Shown: one piece after another, positions 8,508 through 20,688 of the stretch | How the letters are laid out: each line of letters begins with the position of its first letter | Position numbering within the stretch: the first letter of the stretch is position 1 | Source of the DNA: Rhodococcus sp. HNM0569 | Lineage (GTDB): Bacteria; Actinomycetota; Actinomycetes; Mycobacteriales; Mycobacteriaceae | Assembly (NCBI RefSeq): GCF_012726205.1 | Contig: NZ_JAASAE010000011.1 | Coordinates: 1-64,000, forward strand | Direction: 5' to 3' | DNA length: 64,000 nucleotides | Notes under the pieces: generated by a model | Told to the model about the DNA's origin: nothing | The model's database searches: none | What the model saw: only the letters and a program-made list of their open reading frames with translations | Made by a program: the position numbers and the translations under genes

Positions 8508-10106
8508 GTGAGTTTCAAGAGCCCCTTCCCCGACGTCGACATCCCGAATGTCAGCGTGTACGACTTCCTCTTCGGCAGCCTGGACGACGCGGAAAGGTCG
8601 CGTCCTGCCCTCACCGACGGCGGCTCCGGGTCGGGCATCACGTACGGCGAGCTCGTCGCACAGGTCGACGGCGTGGCAGGCGCGCTCGCGGCGCGTGACA
8701 TCGGCGTCGGCGACGTCGTCGGTCTGCACTCGCCCAATGTGCCCGCGTTCGCGTCGGTGTTCCACGGCATCCTGCGCTCGGGCGCCACCGCCACCACCGT
8801 CAACGCCCTGTACACCGCGGAGGACATCGCGAAGCAGCTCGCCGACTCGAAGGCGAAGGCGCTGTTCACGGTGTCGCCGTTGCTGCCGCAGGCCCGCGCC
8901 GCCGCCGAACAGGTGGGCATCGCGGCCGAGAACGTGATCGTGCTCGACGGCGCCGAGGGGCATCCGTCGCTGCGCGACCTGCTGGCCGAGGGCGCCCCCG
9001 CCCCCGACGTGTCGTTCGATCCCGCGACTCACCTCGCCGTGCTGCCGTACTCGTCGGGCACCACGGGCCGGCCCAAAGGTGTGATGCTCACACACCGCAA
9101 CCTGGTCGCGAACGTCTGCCAGATCACGCCGCGCATGGGCATCACGCGCGACGACACGATCCTCGCGATCCTGCCGTTCTTCCACATCTACGGCATGACG
9201 GTGCTGCTCAACGCTGCGCTCTACAACCGCGCGGCGCTCGTCACGATGCCGAAGTTCGATCTGCCGGAGTTCCTGCGGATCGTCGCCGAGTTCAAGTGCA
9301 CCTACATCTTCATCGCGCCGCCCGTCGCGGTCGCGCTCGCGAAGCACCCGCTCGTCGACCAGTACGACACGTCGAGCATCCACACCATCTTCTCGGGTGC
9401 GGCGCCGCTCGACGCGGAACTCGGACACGCCGTCGCCGCGCGTCTCGGTGTCGCCGTCAAGCAGGGCTACGGCATGTCCGAGATGAGCCCGGTCAGTCAC
9501 GCGATCCCGTTCGACGACAACGAATCTCCGCTCGATTCGTGTGGCCCGACGATCGCGAACATGGAGTGCAAGCTCGTCGATCCCGCGACCGGCGAAGAAG
9601 TGGACTACCCGGCGCTGGGCAGCGACGCGGTGAGCGCGCCGGGTGAGCTGTGGTGCAAGGGCCCCAATGTCATGACGGGCTACCTCGAGAACCCGGACGC
9701 GACGGCCGCGACGCTCGACGGCGAGGGCTTCCTGCACACGGGCGACATCGCGACGGTCGACGGCCGCGGCAATGTCACCATCGTCGACCGCATGAAGGAG
9801 CTCATCAAGTACAAGGGCTACCAGGTTCCGCCGGCCGAGCTCGAGGCGCTGCTGCTCACGCACCCGCAGATCGCCGACGCCGCGGTCATCGGAGTCCTCG
9901 ACGACGAAGGCGAGGAGGTGCCGAAGGCGTTCGTCGTCAAGCAGGAAGGCGCGGACCTGGACGCGGACGCGGTCATCGCGTTCGTCGCCGAGCGTGTGTC
10001 GCCGCACAAGAAGGTCCGTCGCGTCGAGTTCATCGACGTCGTGCCGAAGTCGTCGGCAGGCAAGATCCTGCGCAAGGATCTGCGCGCCGCCGAAGCCAAG
10101 TCCTGA
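8508..10106 (+). CDS. AMP-binding acyl-CoA ligase (4-coumarate-CoA ligase-like)
   Basis: A 532-aa adenylate-forming ligase that activates a carboxylic acid to its acyl-CoA through an acyl-adenylate. The P-loop-like YSSGTTGRPKGVML, the GYGMSEMSP core, HTGDIATVDG and the C-terminal KELIKYKGYQVPPAELE and SSAGKILRKDLR (catalytic Lys) motifs are intact. GTG 8508 follows GAGGAGAG and gives a normal N-terminus. The sequence resembles the 4-coumarate-CoA ligase group, so an aromatic or medium-chain fatty acid substrate is likely, but this is not provable here. It is a single-gene unit ending in a strong hairpin. Confidence 0.92.
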   Translation: MSFKSPFPDVDIPNVSVYDFLFGSLDDAERSRPALTDGGSGSGITYGELVAQVDGVAGALAARDIGVGDVVGLHSPNVPAFASVFHGILRSGATATTVNALYTAEDIAKQLADSKAKALFTVSPLLPQARAAAEQVGIAAENVIVLDGAEGHPSLRDLLAEGAPAPDVSFDPATHLAVLPYSSGTTGRPKGVMLTHRNLVANVCQITPRMGITRDDTILAILPFFHIYGMTVLLNAALYNRAALVTMPKFDLPEFLRIVAEFKCTYIFIAPPVAVALAKHPLVDQYDTSSIHTIFSGAAPLDAELGHAVAARLGVAVKQGYGMSEMSPVSHAIPFDDNESPLDSCGPTIANMECKLVDPATGEEVDYPALGSDAVSAPGELWCKGPNVMTGYLENPDATAATLDGEGFLHTGDIATVDGRGNVTIVDRMKELIKYKGYQVPPAELEALLLTHPQIADAAVIGVLDDEGEEVPKAFVVKQEGADLDADAVIAFVAERVSPHKKVRRVEFIDVVPKSSAGKILRKDLRAAEAKS

Positions 10107-10119
10107 CGGCCCCCGACAC

Positions 10120-10154
10120 ACTCGGCCGCCCCTGATCTCCGGGGGCGGCCGAGT
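10120..10154. terminator. Bidirectional hairpin terminator
   Basis: Perfect 13-bp inverted repeat, ACTCGGCCGCCCC (10120-10132) and GGGGCGGCCGAGT (10142-10154), with a 9-nt loop. It lies 14 bp after the acyl-CoA ligase stop and also downstream of the minus-strand azt operon, so it could end both. No U-tract, as is usual in high-GC actinobacteria. Confidence 0.75.
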
Positions 10155-10175
10155 GCGTTCCGCGAACGGAAGTGC

Positions 10176-10560
10176 TCAGCCGGGCATCACCGACGAAACG
10201 GCGCCCATGACGATGGTCGTCAACGACAGTGCGCCGGTGCCGAATGCGGCCGCGAGGGCGTAACCGACGAGAAGCTCCTCGGCCGTCGAACTCGGCCACG
10301 ACGCCGAAACTGCGCTTCGACAGCCGTCCGCGACCGATCGCCAGTGTCAGAGGGCGACCGCTCACGGACGCGGAAACAGCAGCGGAGTCGCGAGTCCCGA
10401 GGGGGCACTTGCTGGTTCGCGGACCGATCCGCTCGATCGTGACGCGGGTGCCGTCGTCGGACCCTGGAAGGGTGCTGATCCTGCCCTCGGACCGTTCGAT
10501 CACCACCGATCCGGCGATCAGCGTGTCGACCGTGGTGCGTTCGCGCCCTGCCTGTGTCAT
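10176..10560 (-). pseudogene. Small hypothetical gene with an apparent 1-nt frameshift
   Basis: Starting at ATG 10560, with a G-rich ribosome-binding site, the minus strand encodes MTQAGRERTTVDTLIAGSVV… to VVAEFDGR near 10285. The reading frame then becomes low-quality, while the neighbouring frame continues as EELLVGYALAAAFGTGALSL and ends at a stop at 10176-10178. Both parts have strongly GC-rich third positions, so one intact product of about 127 aa broken by a single-base insertion near 10278-10288 is the simplest reading. It lies 57 bp after aztC and may belong to that operon. I do not recognise the family. A sequencing error is as likely as a true pseudogene. Confidence 0.5.
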
Positions 10561-10617
10561 CGTGTCCCCCCGGATCCCGCCGCTTCGGTGTCGCAGCCCC
10601 CTGTCGAGTCCGCCCGT

Positions 10618-11568
10618 TCACGAGCCGAGCCCGGTGGCGATGAGCTCGGCGTTGGTCCGCATCATGTCGAGGTAGGTGCCCGCATCGGATCCCTCGTCGC
10701 CGAGCGATTCGGTGTGCAGGGCGGTCACGGTGACCGGGGTGCCTGCCTCCGACGCGAGTGCCCGCGCGAGTTGGTCCGGCCGCGACGAGTCGACGAAGAT
10801 CGCGCGCACGCCGGTGTCACGGATCGTCGTCGCAAGGTCCGACAGGTCCGACGCGCTCGGGGACGCGAGGGTCGTGCCGCTCGGCACGACCGCGCCCACC
10901 ACGTCGAAGCCGAACCGCTGTGCGAGATAACCGAACACGTGGTGGTTGGTCACGAGCCGGCGGGAGCCGGGCTCGAGCGCGTCGAACCGGTCCTGCATGA
11001 ATGTGGTCAATTCCACGAGTCGCGCGCGGTAGCCCTCGGCGTTCGCACGGACCACCGCCGCATCGCCGGACTCGGCCGCTGTCTCGTCGGGCCCGGCCAC
11101 CACGTCCGCGACGACCGCATCCCGGATCAGGTCGACCGCACGCGAGACACGGTCGGGATCCGTCCAGAAGTGCGGATCCTGTGCTCCCGCAGAGGCGCCC
11201 GCCGCGAACGGGATCGGGTCGACGGCAGGCGCCAGCTCGACGACCGGGACGCCCTCGTCACGTGCGGCGTCGACGGTGTTCCCGAGACCCTCCTCGAGGC
11301 CGAGCCCGTTGGCTACCACGAGATCCGCTCGCTCGACCTGTGCGGCGTCGGATGCGGAGATCTCGAAGGAATGCGGATCGGCATTGCGGGGCATCAGGAC
11401 TCGCACCTCGGCGGTGTCACCGACGACATTCCGCACGAGATCACCGACGATGTTCGTCGTCGCGATCACGAGGGGGCGGTCGGAGCCTCCGGCAGGCGAG
11501 CACGCGCTGCACAGTGCTACCGCGAAGACGGTGCACAGCACGGCCGCCCATGTGCGCGGCGGCGTCAC
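10618..11568 (-). CDS. aztC: Zinc ABC transporter substrate-binding lipoprotein (AztC-like)
   Basis: A 316-aa cluster A-I metal-binding protein that captures zinc outside the membrane and delivers it to the AztB permease. The signal peptide ends in a lipobox (ALCSAC, Cys about residue 21). Candidate zinc ligands are His in DPHSFEIS, His in DPHFW and His in NHHVFGYLA, plus a C-terminal Asp. The His-rich loop typical of ZnuA is absent, as expected if a partner chaperone loads the metal. GTG 11568 overlaps the aztD stop (GTGA), which fixes the start. Manganese specificity is possible but less likely given the AztD partner. Confidence 0.85.
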   Translation of the reverse strand: MTPPRTWAAVLCTVFAVALCSACSPAGGSDRPLVIATTNIVGDLVRNVVGDTAEVRVLMPRNADPHSFEISASDAAQVERADLVVANGLGLEEGLGNTVDAARDEGVPVVELAPAVDPIPFAAGASAGAQDPHFWTDPDRVSRAVDLIRDAVVADVVAGPDETAAESGDAAVVRANAEGYRARLVELTTFMQDRFDALEPGSRRLVTNHHVFGYLAQRFGFDVVGAVVPSGTTLASPSASDLSDLATTIRDTGVRAIFVDSSRPDQLARALASEAGTPVTVTALHTESLGDEGSDAGTYLDMMRTNAELIATGLGS

Positions 11569-12860
11569 AGGCCCGCGACGCCGAGCGACGACACCGCCGT
11601 ACCGACGTCGAGAGTGCGTGCGATGCGTGCGTTGTCGGCGAAATCGATCTCGTGCACGACGTGCGACGCGGGGTCCGACACGTAGGCACGCTTGCCCGCG
11701 ACCGCGATCACCGGCGGCACGGCCGACGTGTCGCTCCAGTCGTACGGTTCGGCGAGCACTGGTGCCGCCGCGGTCTCTGCGCCGGTAGCCGCATCGTACG
11801 TGCGGAAGGTGCCGTCGGCGAGGACGGCGAAGACGATGCGTCCGTCGCCGGACAGGTGCGCGGCGAGCGCACGGTCGGGCGTGTGGATGTGCTGCCACTG
11901 CCGCGTCGTCGAATCGAGCACGAGCACACCGTCGTTGGTCGCGGCAGGCCCCGCCGTCGCGACGACCGTCGGTACACCGGGCTGCTCACGGAAGGTGGTG
12001 GGCCGCGACGCCGTGGTGATGCCGTCCGGGTAGGCGATCTTCTCCGATGTCCAACCGTCCGCGCCCACGTGCGCCACGAACACTCCGTCGTCGCACGCTC
12101 CGAGCATGTGGTCGTCGAACACTGCTTCGCCGTGCATCCGTGGGCACGCGTCGTCGAAGGCGGACACCGGGGTTCCTGCCGCATCCCGTAGTTCGAAGCT
12201 GCCGGGGTGGGTGTCGTCGGGCGTCCCGCTCGGGCGGGACGTGACGAAATGTCCGGACACCGGGGCGATCACGCCGTGGTGCGGCCCGTCCGCGTGCACC
12301 GTGGTGGTGCGCACTTCACCGTCGTCCAGTGCTGCGACGTCGACGACCTGGGCGGCGCCGTCGCCGTCGAAGAACACGGCGACCTTGCCGTCGCCGGGCA
12401 CGACGTGCGCGGGCTTGGCGCCGTCGAGAGTGCCGATCTCGCCGGGTTCGGCGACATACGAGTGCGTGTGGTCGCCGTGATCGACGGTCCACGTGCCCAG
12501 ATCGACGACGTGAGCGTGCCCGCCGGGGCCGTCGATCGCGAACGCGTACCGGTCGTCGACCATCGTGACCTTCGTGGGGTTGTCGAAGGTGAGGCTCTCG
12601 AGTTCTTCGCCCGACGTGAGGTCGAGGACGGCGACGGTGCCGCTGTGCGCGTCGGTCACGGCGAGTCGTGGCTGCGGGCCGTCCACCTCGGTGGCCCCGG
12701 CGCCGACCGCGAGGTCGCTGCCCGCCGGAGTGGAGGCGGTGGTCTCGCCCCCGGTGTCGGTGGTGCAGGCCGCCGCCACCAGCGCGGTGGTGATCATCGC
12801 CGTGAGCATCGCCGCCGGGGCGACGGTGGGAGCAGGTCGTGCCGGGGTCGTGGTGTGCAT
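11565..12860 (-). CDS. aztD: Zinc metallochaperone AztD-like beta-propeller lipoprotein
   Basis: A 431-aa exported protein with a signal sequence and lipobox-like VAAAC near residue 32. Repeated blade-like motifs (AVLDLTSGEELESL, HAHVVDLGTWTV, QVVDVAALDDG, TYDAATG) indicate a beta-propeller. A His-rich segment, VDHGDHTHSY, and further His pairs (DGPHHGV) are likely zinc ligands. In Paracoccus denitrificans AztD binds zinc and passes it to AztC; co-occurrence with aztC, aztB and aztA supports that role. ATG 12860 lies just downstream of a Zur-like box. Its stop overlaps the aztC start. The lipid anchor would tether the chaperone to the outer face of the cell membrane. Confidence 0.82.
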   Translation of the reverse strand: MHTTTPARPAPTVAPAAMLTAMITTALVAAACTTDTGGETTASTPAGSDLAVGAGATEVDGPQPRLAVTDAHSGTVAVLDLTSGEELESLTFDNPTKVTMVDDRYAFAIDGPGGHAHVVDLGTWTVDHGDHTHSYVAEPGEIGTLDGAKPAHVVPGDGKVAVFFDGDGAAQVVDVAALDDGEVRTTTVHADGPHHGVIAPVSGHFVTSRPSGTPDDTHPGSFELRDAAGTPVSAFDDACPRMHGEAVFDDHMLGACDDGVFVAHVGADGWTSEKIAYPDGITTASRPTTFREQPGVPTVVATAGPAATNDGVLVLDSTTRQWQHIHTPDRALAAHLSGDGRIVFAVLADGTFRTYDAATGAETAAAPVLAEPYDWSDTSAVPPVIAVAGKRAYVSDPASHVVHEIDFADNARIARTLDVGTAVSSLGVAGL

Positions 12861-12874
12861 GGGCCGCCTCTCTA

Positions 12875-12893
12875 GATAATGAAAACCATTATC
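12875..12893. promoter_or_regulatory. Zur-like operator for aztDC
   Basis: Perfect 7-bp inverted repeat GATAATG (12875-12881), AAAAC, CATTATC (12887-12893), matching the Fur-superfamily box pattern GATAATGATnATCATTATC at most positions. It overlaps a -10-like TATCTA on the minus strand (12873-12878), 14 nt before aztD, and the aztB stop codon. Strong candidate for zinc repression of aztDC. Confidence 0.72.
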
Positions 12894-13764
12894 AAGTGAA
12901 TGTAGCGGAGGGCGGGCCGGACGGGACGACTGGGTGGTCGCTGCTGCGTCTGCTGCGCGCCACGCGGGTGGCGAGCAGTACCGCGAAGAACTGCAGCACC
13001 GCGATGCCGGCGATCGTCGCGCCCGCCGCGGTGCTCGCGTGCCACGACACGAGCAGTCCGAGGACGGTCGCGCTCCACCCGGCGAGCGTCGCGAACGCGA
13101 TGGATGCGGGGATCGACCGCCGCAACAGCAGCGCTGTCGCCGACGGCGCGACGAGCAGGCCGAACACCAGCAGGGTGCCCACGATGCGGAACGACGCGAC
13201 CACTGCCAGCACCACGAGGGCGAGGAGTGTGACGTGCGCGAGGCGTGGACGCAGGCCCATCACGTGCGCCGCGCGTTCGTCGACGACGAGCGCGGTGAAC
13301 GGACGGTGGGCGGCCACGGATACGACGAGTGCGACGACCGCCGCGCAGGCGAGCCATGTCAAGTCGCCCGTCGACGCCGACAGTACGTCGCCGAACAGGA
13401 ACGACGTGAGGTCGACCGCGAAAGACTGTGCACGCGAGACGATCACGACTCCGAGTGCGAGCATGCCCACGAACAACAGGCCGATGCCGGTGTCCTCGGT
13501 CAGTGCCGTGCGCCGCGCGACCCACGCGACGCCGAGCACCATGAGGCCCGCGCTCGCGGCCGCGCCGACGAACAGGTTCGCGCCCGTGAGGTACGCGATC
13601 GCGACGCCGGGGAGCATTCCGTGGGACACGGCTTCGCTCAGGAACGCCATGCCGCGCAGTACGACCCAGACGCCGACGAGTGCGCACAGTACGGAGACGA
13701 GCAGACCGGCCACGAGGGCGCGCCGGACGAAGGACACGGTGAAGGGGTCGAGCAGGATATCCAC
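12892..13764 (-). CDS. aztB: Zinc ABC transporter permease (AztB/ZnuB family)
   Basis: A 290-aa integral membrane protein of the ABC-3 metal permease family with about eight hydrophobic segments; it forms the zinc channel driven by AztA. The conserved GMLPGVAIAYLTGANLFVGA segment is typical. GTG 13764 was preferred because a -10-like TACGCT lies 6 nt upstream on the minus strand, implying a leaderless mRNA, and because family members begin close to DILLDPFTV; an upstream in-frame ATG at 13794 is the alternative. It is divergent from aztA and precedes aztD-aztC, with an internal Zur-like box between it and aztD. Confidence 0.86.
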   Translation of the reverse strand: MDILLDPFTVSFVRRALVAGLLVSVLCALVGVWVVLRGMAFLSEAVSHGMLPGVAIAYLTGANLFVGAAASAGLMVLGVAWVARRTALTEDTGIGLLFVGMLALGVVIVSRAQSFAVDLTSFLFGDVLSASTGDLTWLACAAVVALVVSVAAHRPFTALVVDERAAHVMGLRPRLAHVTLLALVVLAVVASFRIVGTLLVFGLLVAPSATALLLRRSIPASIAFATLAGWSATVLGLLVSWHASTAAGATIAGIAVLQFFAVLLATRVARSRRSSDHPVVPSGPPSATFT

Positions 13765-13769
13765 CGTGC

Positions 13770-13783
13770 TAGCGTAGATGAAC

Positions 13784-13795
<12 letters not shown>
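13770..13795. promoter_or_regulatory. Divergent aztB/aztA promoter with second Zur-like box
   Basis: TAGCGTA at 13770-13776 reads as TAGCGT on the plus strand and TACGCT on the minus strand, giving overlapping -10 elements 6-8 nt before ATG 13784 and GTG 13764. Next to it is a perfect inverted repeat CATGA (13783-13787), TTG, TCATG (13791-13795), part of a longer TGAACATGATTGTCATGA resembling the actinobacterial Zur box. One operator could repress both directions. Inferred. Confidence 0.5.
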
Positions 13796-15674
<1,879 letters not shown>

Positions 15675-15675
15675 C

Positions 15676-16314
15676 GTGACGGCAGGACCGGACAGTGCAG
15701 CAGACCTCGGCGCGCGGGCGGACGTCGAGCGTAGGGAGGCGACCCGTGAACTCGTCGAGGCCACCCGCGCGTTGATGCTCGCCGTGACGGTCACCGACAC
15801 CGACGTCGAGACGCTACGCGCGGTGTGTGACGACATCCAGGTGTCGATGCGCACTCTCGGCGCCCGCACGCGGCCCCGCGCGACGCGAGTGCCGTTCGAC
15901 CGGCCGGGACGCGCGCGCATCGACGGCGAACCGTGGACGATGTCGGCGTTCAATCCGACGGCGCCCGCCTTCGACGTCGTGTTCGGCGAACACGACGCCC
16001 GAGCGCGCCTCGTCGCCAACGCACTGTACGAAGGGCCGCCCGACAATGTGCACGGCGGAGTCGGCGCGCATCTCATGGATTGCATGCTCGGCGTGCTCCT
16101 CCAGGCGCAGGGCAGGCGCTCCGTCACCGCGACCCTCGACCTGCGGTACCTGCGCCGCACGCCGCTCGACGAGCCGCTCGACCTGTACTCGCGCATCGTC
16201 GAGACCCGCGGCCGTAAGACCGTCGCGGAGGGCTGGATCGAGCATGCCGGGACGCGCACCGTCGAAGCGCGCGGACTGTTCGTCGAGGTTCCCGCACCGA
16301 CGAGAACCCCGTGA
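15676..16314 (+). CDS. PaaI family thioesterase (hotdog fold)
   Basis: A 212-aa protein with a hotdog thioesterase domain in its C-terminal two thirds; the segment PDNVHGGVGAHLMDCMLG is the family's active-site signature (HGG followed by Asp), and SVTATLDLRYLRRTPLDEPL forms the central strands. It probably hydrolyses acyl-CoA produced by the neighbouring thiolase or ligase. The N-terminal 70 residues are predicted helical and more variable. GTG 15676 directly follows the thiolase stop. A tight operon with the acyl-CoA ligase 34 bp downstream is likely. Confidence 0.87.
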   Translation: MTAGPDSAADLGARADVERREATRELVEATRALMLAVTVTDTDVETLRAVCDDIQVSMRTLGARTRPRATRVPFDRPGRARIDGEPWTMSAFNPTAPAFDVVFGEHDARARLVANALYEGPPDNVHGGVGAHLMDCMLGVLLQAQGRRSVTATLDLRYLRRTPLDEPLDLYSRIVETRGRKTVAEGWIEHAGTRTVEARGLFVEVPAPTRTP

Positions 16315-16348
16315 CCCCGTCACCCTGAAAAGCAAAGGAGGGCCGGAC

Positions 16349-17962
<1,614 letters not shown>

Positions 17963-18089
17963 GAGTACCGAACGGTAACCGGGGAGTCCGCTCCCGCTGG
18001 ATGGGAATGCCCGTGTAGCAGCGCCATTCGCTGTGCTCGTCTCGACGGACGGCCGCGTCCCCGCGGCCTGCGACACGAGGGAAGAGGCC

Positions 18090-19688
18090 ATGGTCCTGGG
18101 TACCCGCACGCGGCACACCACGGTGGCGATACTGGCGGCGACGCTCGTGCTGGCGGGCTGCAACAAGGCCGTCAGCGTCACGTCGTCGAGCGGCGGCTCG
18201 GCGTACGTGGACGGGGTGGTCAACGTCAAGCCGGCCACCGGGGATCCGGTGCACGGCGGCACCCTCACCTTCGGCTCCTACAGCGAGCAGGGCAATCTCG
18301 ACCCCGCGAAAGCGATCGCGTCCGGCTCGACCGGTGGCATCGAACTCGCCGCCGTGTACGACGTCCTGATGCGGTGGGACAGCGAACAGAATGTGACGGT
18401 GCCGCAGCTCGCGGAGTCGTTGACGCCCAACGAGGATCACACGGTCTGGACGCTGACGCTGCGTGACGGCGTGACCTTCAGCGACGGCTCCCCGCTCGAT
18501 TCGGCGGCCGTCGCGTACAGCCTCGGTCGTTATGCGGCAGGCGGCGCGTCCGACGCGCGGGTGTGGAGCTCGAATGTACGTGCCACCGAGACACCCGATG
18601 CGAAGACCGTGGTGTTTCGGCTGAACACCGCGTGGCCGACCTTCGACTACATGCTCACCGTCGGGCCCGGCATGATCGTGCCGCGCTCGGCGGGCGAGGG
18701 CCCGGAGTTCCAGCCGATCGGCGCGGGACCGTTCACCTTCGGCCACTACCGTCCGAAGGAAGAACTCGTGCTCGACGCGAACCCGCGGTACTGGGGTGGC
18801 GCACCGAATCTCGACCACTTCCGCGTCGTCTACCTCAACGACCCGACGACCACCTACGACTCGCTCCAGGCGGGCTCGATCGACCTCGCGTTCATCCGCG
18901 AACCCGACATCGTGGACGAGGCCGTCGCGCACGCGGCGCCGGGATTCCTCAACATCGTCGCGCTCGGCAATGCCGGTCTGATCAACGCCGGGCAGGGCCG
19001 TCCCGGCTCGGACCCGCGGATCAGGCGTGCACTGCACATGGCGTTGCCGCCCACCGCGGTGATCGACCGCGCGTTCGGTGGCGCCGGCACCGCGGGCAAC
19101 GAACTGTTCCCCGACACGTCGGTGTGGCACACGGACGTCGGTCCGCTCGAGTACGACCCGGACGAGGCGCGGCGGCTCGTCGCCGAAGCCAAGGCCGACG
19201 GCTTCGACGGCAGGATAGTGCACGTCGACGGGTCGGACGCGTCGTCGCGTGAAACCGCGATGACGCTCAAAGCCGCGTGGGACGCGGTCGGTTTCGATGT
19301 CGAGCCGGTGTACATGCGCACGATCGCCGACCAGACGGCCCGGATCCAGGTGCAGCGCGACTACGACACGGCGGGGTGGGGAATCAGTTGGCGCGACGCC
19401 GGAACGTACGCGCGCATGTTCGCGACGCTGCACAGCCAAGGCAATCTGTCGAGCGGCATCGCGACGGGGGAGTTCGACGACCTGATCGCCGAGGTGCAGG
19501 CGGCTGGGACGCTCGACGAGCAGCGCGACGTCATCGGACGTATCCAGCAGCGGTGGAACGAGGTCGTGCCCGCGCTCGTCTTCGCGCCCTCACCCGAGTT
19601 CGTGATGTTCGGCGACGACCTGCACGGGGTGAAGGAGAACACGAACAGCATGGTGCTGCTCGACGACGCATGGCTCGGTGACGCGTGA
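18090..19688 (+). CDS. Oligopeptide/nickel-type ABC transporter substrate-binding lipoprotein
   Basis: A 532-aa family 5 extracellular solute-binding protein. The signal peptide ends in LVLAGC (Cys about residue 24), so it is a lipoprotein. Conserved SBP_bac_5 features are visible: ESLTPNEDHTVWTLTLRDGVTFSDGSP near residues 110-135 and NPRYWGGAPNLD. ATG 18090 has GGGAAGAGG upstream; the longer in-frame ORF from 18033 lacks a signal peptide start. First gene of a five-gene transporter cluster. Substrate (peptide, opine, glycoside or nickel chelate) is unknown. The 128-bp region upstream carries no obvious operator. Confidence 0.9.
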   Translation: MVLGTRTRHTTVAILAATLVLAGCNKAVSVTSSSGGSAYVDGVVNVKPATGDPVHGGTLTFGSYSEQGNLDPAKAIASGSTGGIELAAVYDVLMRWDSEQNVTVPQLAESLTPNEDHTVWTLTLRDGVTFSDGSPLDSAAVAYSLGRYAAGGASDARVWSSNVRATETPDAKTVVFRLNTAWPTFDYMLTVGPGMIVPRSAGEGPEFQPIGAGPFTFGHYRPKEELVLDANPRYWGGAPNLDHFRVVYLNDPTTTYDSLQAGSIDLAFIREPDIVDEAVAHAAPGFLNIVALGNAGLINAGQGRPGSDPRIRRALHMALPPTAVIDRAFGGAGTAGNELFPDTSVWHTDVGPLEYDPDEARRLVAEAKADGFDGRIVHVDGSDASSRETAMTLKAAWDAVGFDVEPVYMRTIADQTARIQVQRDYDTAGWGISWRDAGTYARMFATLHSQGNLSSGIATGEFDDLIAEVQAAGTLDEQRDVIGRIQQRWNEVVPALVFAPSPEFVMFGDDLHGVKENTNSMVLLDDAWLGDA

Positions 19689-19734
19689 ACGGTGCCTCGG
19701 GCGTCCGGCCGCGGACGGTGGAAGGGATGACGGC

Positions 19735-20688
19735 ATGGCCGACAAGGTGATCCGGCGCGCGGCCGAGCTGATCGCGGTGCTGTTCGTGGTCAGTCTCGGC
19801 ACCTTCTGGCTGGTGTCGAAGACCGACACGGATCCGGCGGTCACGATCCTCGGCGAGGGGCACAGTCCCGAGGAGTACGCCCAGGTACGTGACCAGCTCG
19901 GGCTGAACGACCCGTTGCTCGTCCGGTATGTCGACTGGTTGAAGTCGGCACTGACCGGCGATCTGGGCGACTCGATCGTGCCGCCCTACAGCGGTGTCGG
20001 CGAACGCATCGCGGCTGCGCTGCCGGTGAGCGTGGAGCTCGCGGTGCTCGGCATGGCGATGGCGCTGCTGATCTGCGTGCCGCTCGCGATGGCGGCCGCG
20101 CAGCGACCCGGTGGCCGTATCGACCGCGCGATCAGCGCAGGCTCGATCGGCGTGCTGTCGGTGCCGAGCTTCCTCGCGGGCATGCTCGTGATCCTGCTGT
20201 TCGCGAACACTCTCGACTGGTTCCCGCGAGCGCAGTGGGTGCGGCTCGGCGAAGACCCCGTGCAGAACCTGTACCACGCATTCCTGCCCGCGCTGACGAT
20301 CGCGCTCGCCGAGGCCGCGATGTTCACGCGCATCCTGCGCGACGACCTCGTCACTACACTGCAGGAGGACTTCATCCTCGCGTCGAAGGCGAAAGGCATG
20401 AGCACCGTGCACATTCTCGTGCGCGACGCGCTGCGGCCGTCGTCGTTCTCACTGATGACCCTGATGGGCATCGGTCTCGGCCGGCTGATTGGCAGCACGG
20501 TCATCGTCGAGTACCTGTTCGCGCTGCCCGGCATGGGCTCGCTCGTCATCGGTGCGTCCAACGACGGCGACTTCGTCACGATCCAGGGCGCGGTCGTCGT
20601 GATCGCGGTGATCTACGTGCTCACCAACTTCGTGATCGACGCGTCGTACGGATTCCTCGACCCCAGGATCAGGAGGGCCCATGTCTGA
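19735..20688 (+). CDS. ABC transporter permease, DppB/OppB family
   Basis: A 317-aa inner-membrane permease of the dipeptide/oligopeptide transporter family with about six transmembrane helices. The EAA-type cytoplasmic loop (ASKAKGMSTVHILVRDALRPS) that docks the ATPase is visible. ATG 19735 follows GGAAGGG; the upstream GTG overlapping the lipoprotein gene is less likely. Works with the DppC-like permease that overlaps its end by 8 nt. Confidence 0.9.
   Translation: MADKVIRRAAELIAVLFVVSLGTFWLVSKTDTDPAVTILGEGHSPEEYAQVRDQLGLNDPLLVRYVDWLKSALTGDLGDSIVPPYSGVGERIAAALPVSVELAVLGMAMALLICVPLAMAAAQRPGGRIDRAISAGSIGVLSVPSFLAGMLVILLFANTLDWFPRAQWVRLGEDPVQNLYHAFLPALTIALAEAAMFTRILRDDLVTTLQEDFILASKAKGMSTVHILVRDALRPSSFSLMTLMGIGLGRLIGSTVIVEYLFALPGMGSLVIGASNDGDFVTIQGAVVVIAVIYVLTNFVIDASYGFLDPRIRRAHV

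Noticed and set aside
10030-10560. A 176-aa minus-strand ORF extending into the acyl-CoA ligase gene
   Set aside because: Only its first 90 or so codons look coding; the rest is antisense to the ligase gene and terminator. Replaced by a frameshifted gene ending at 10176.
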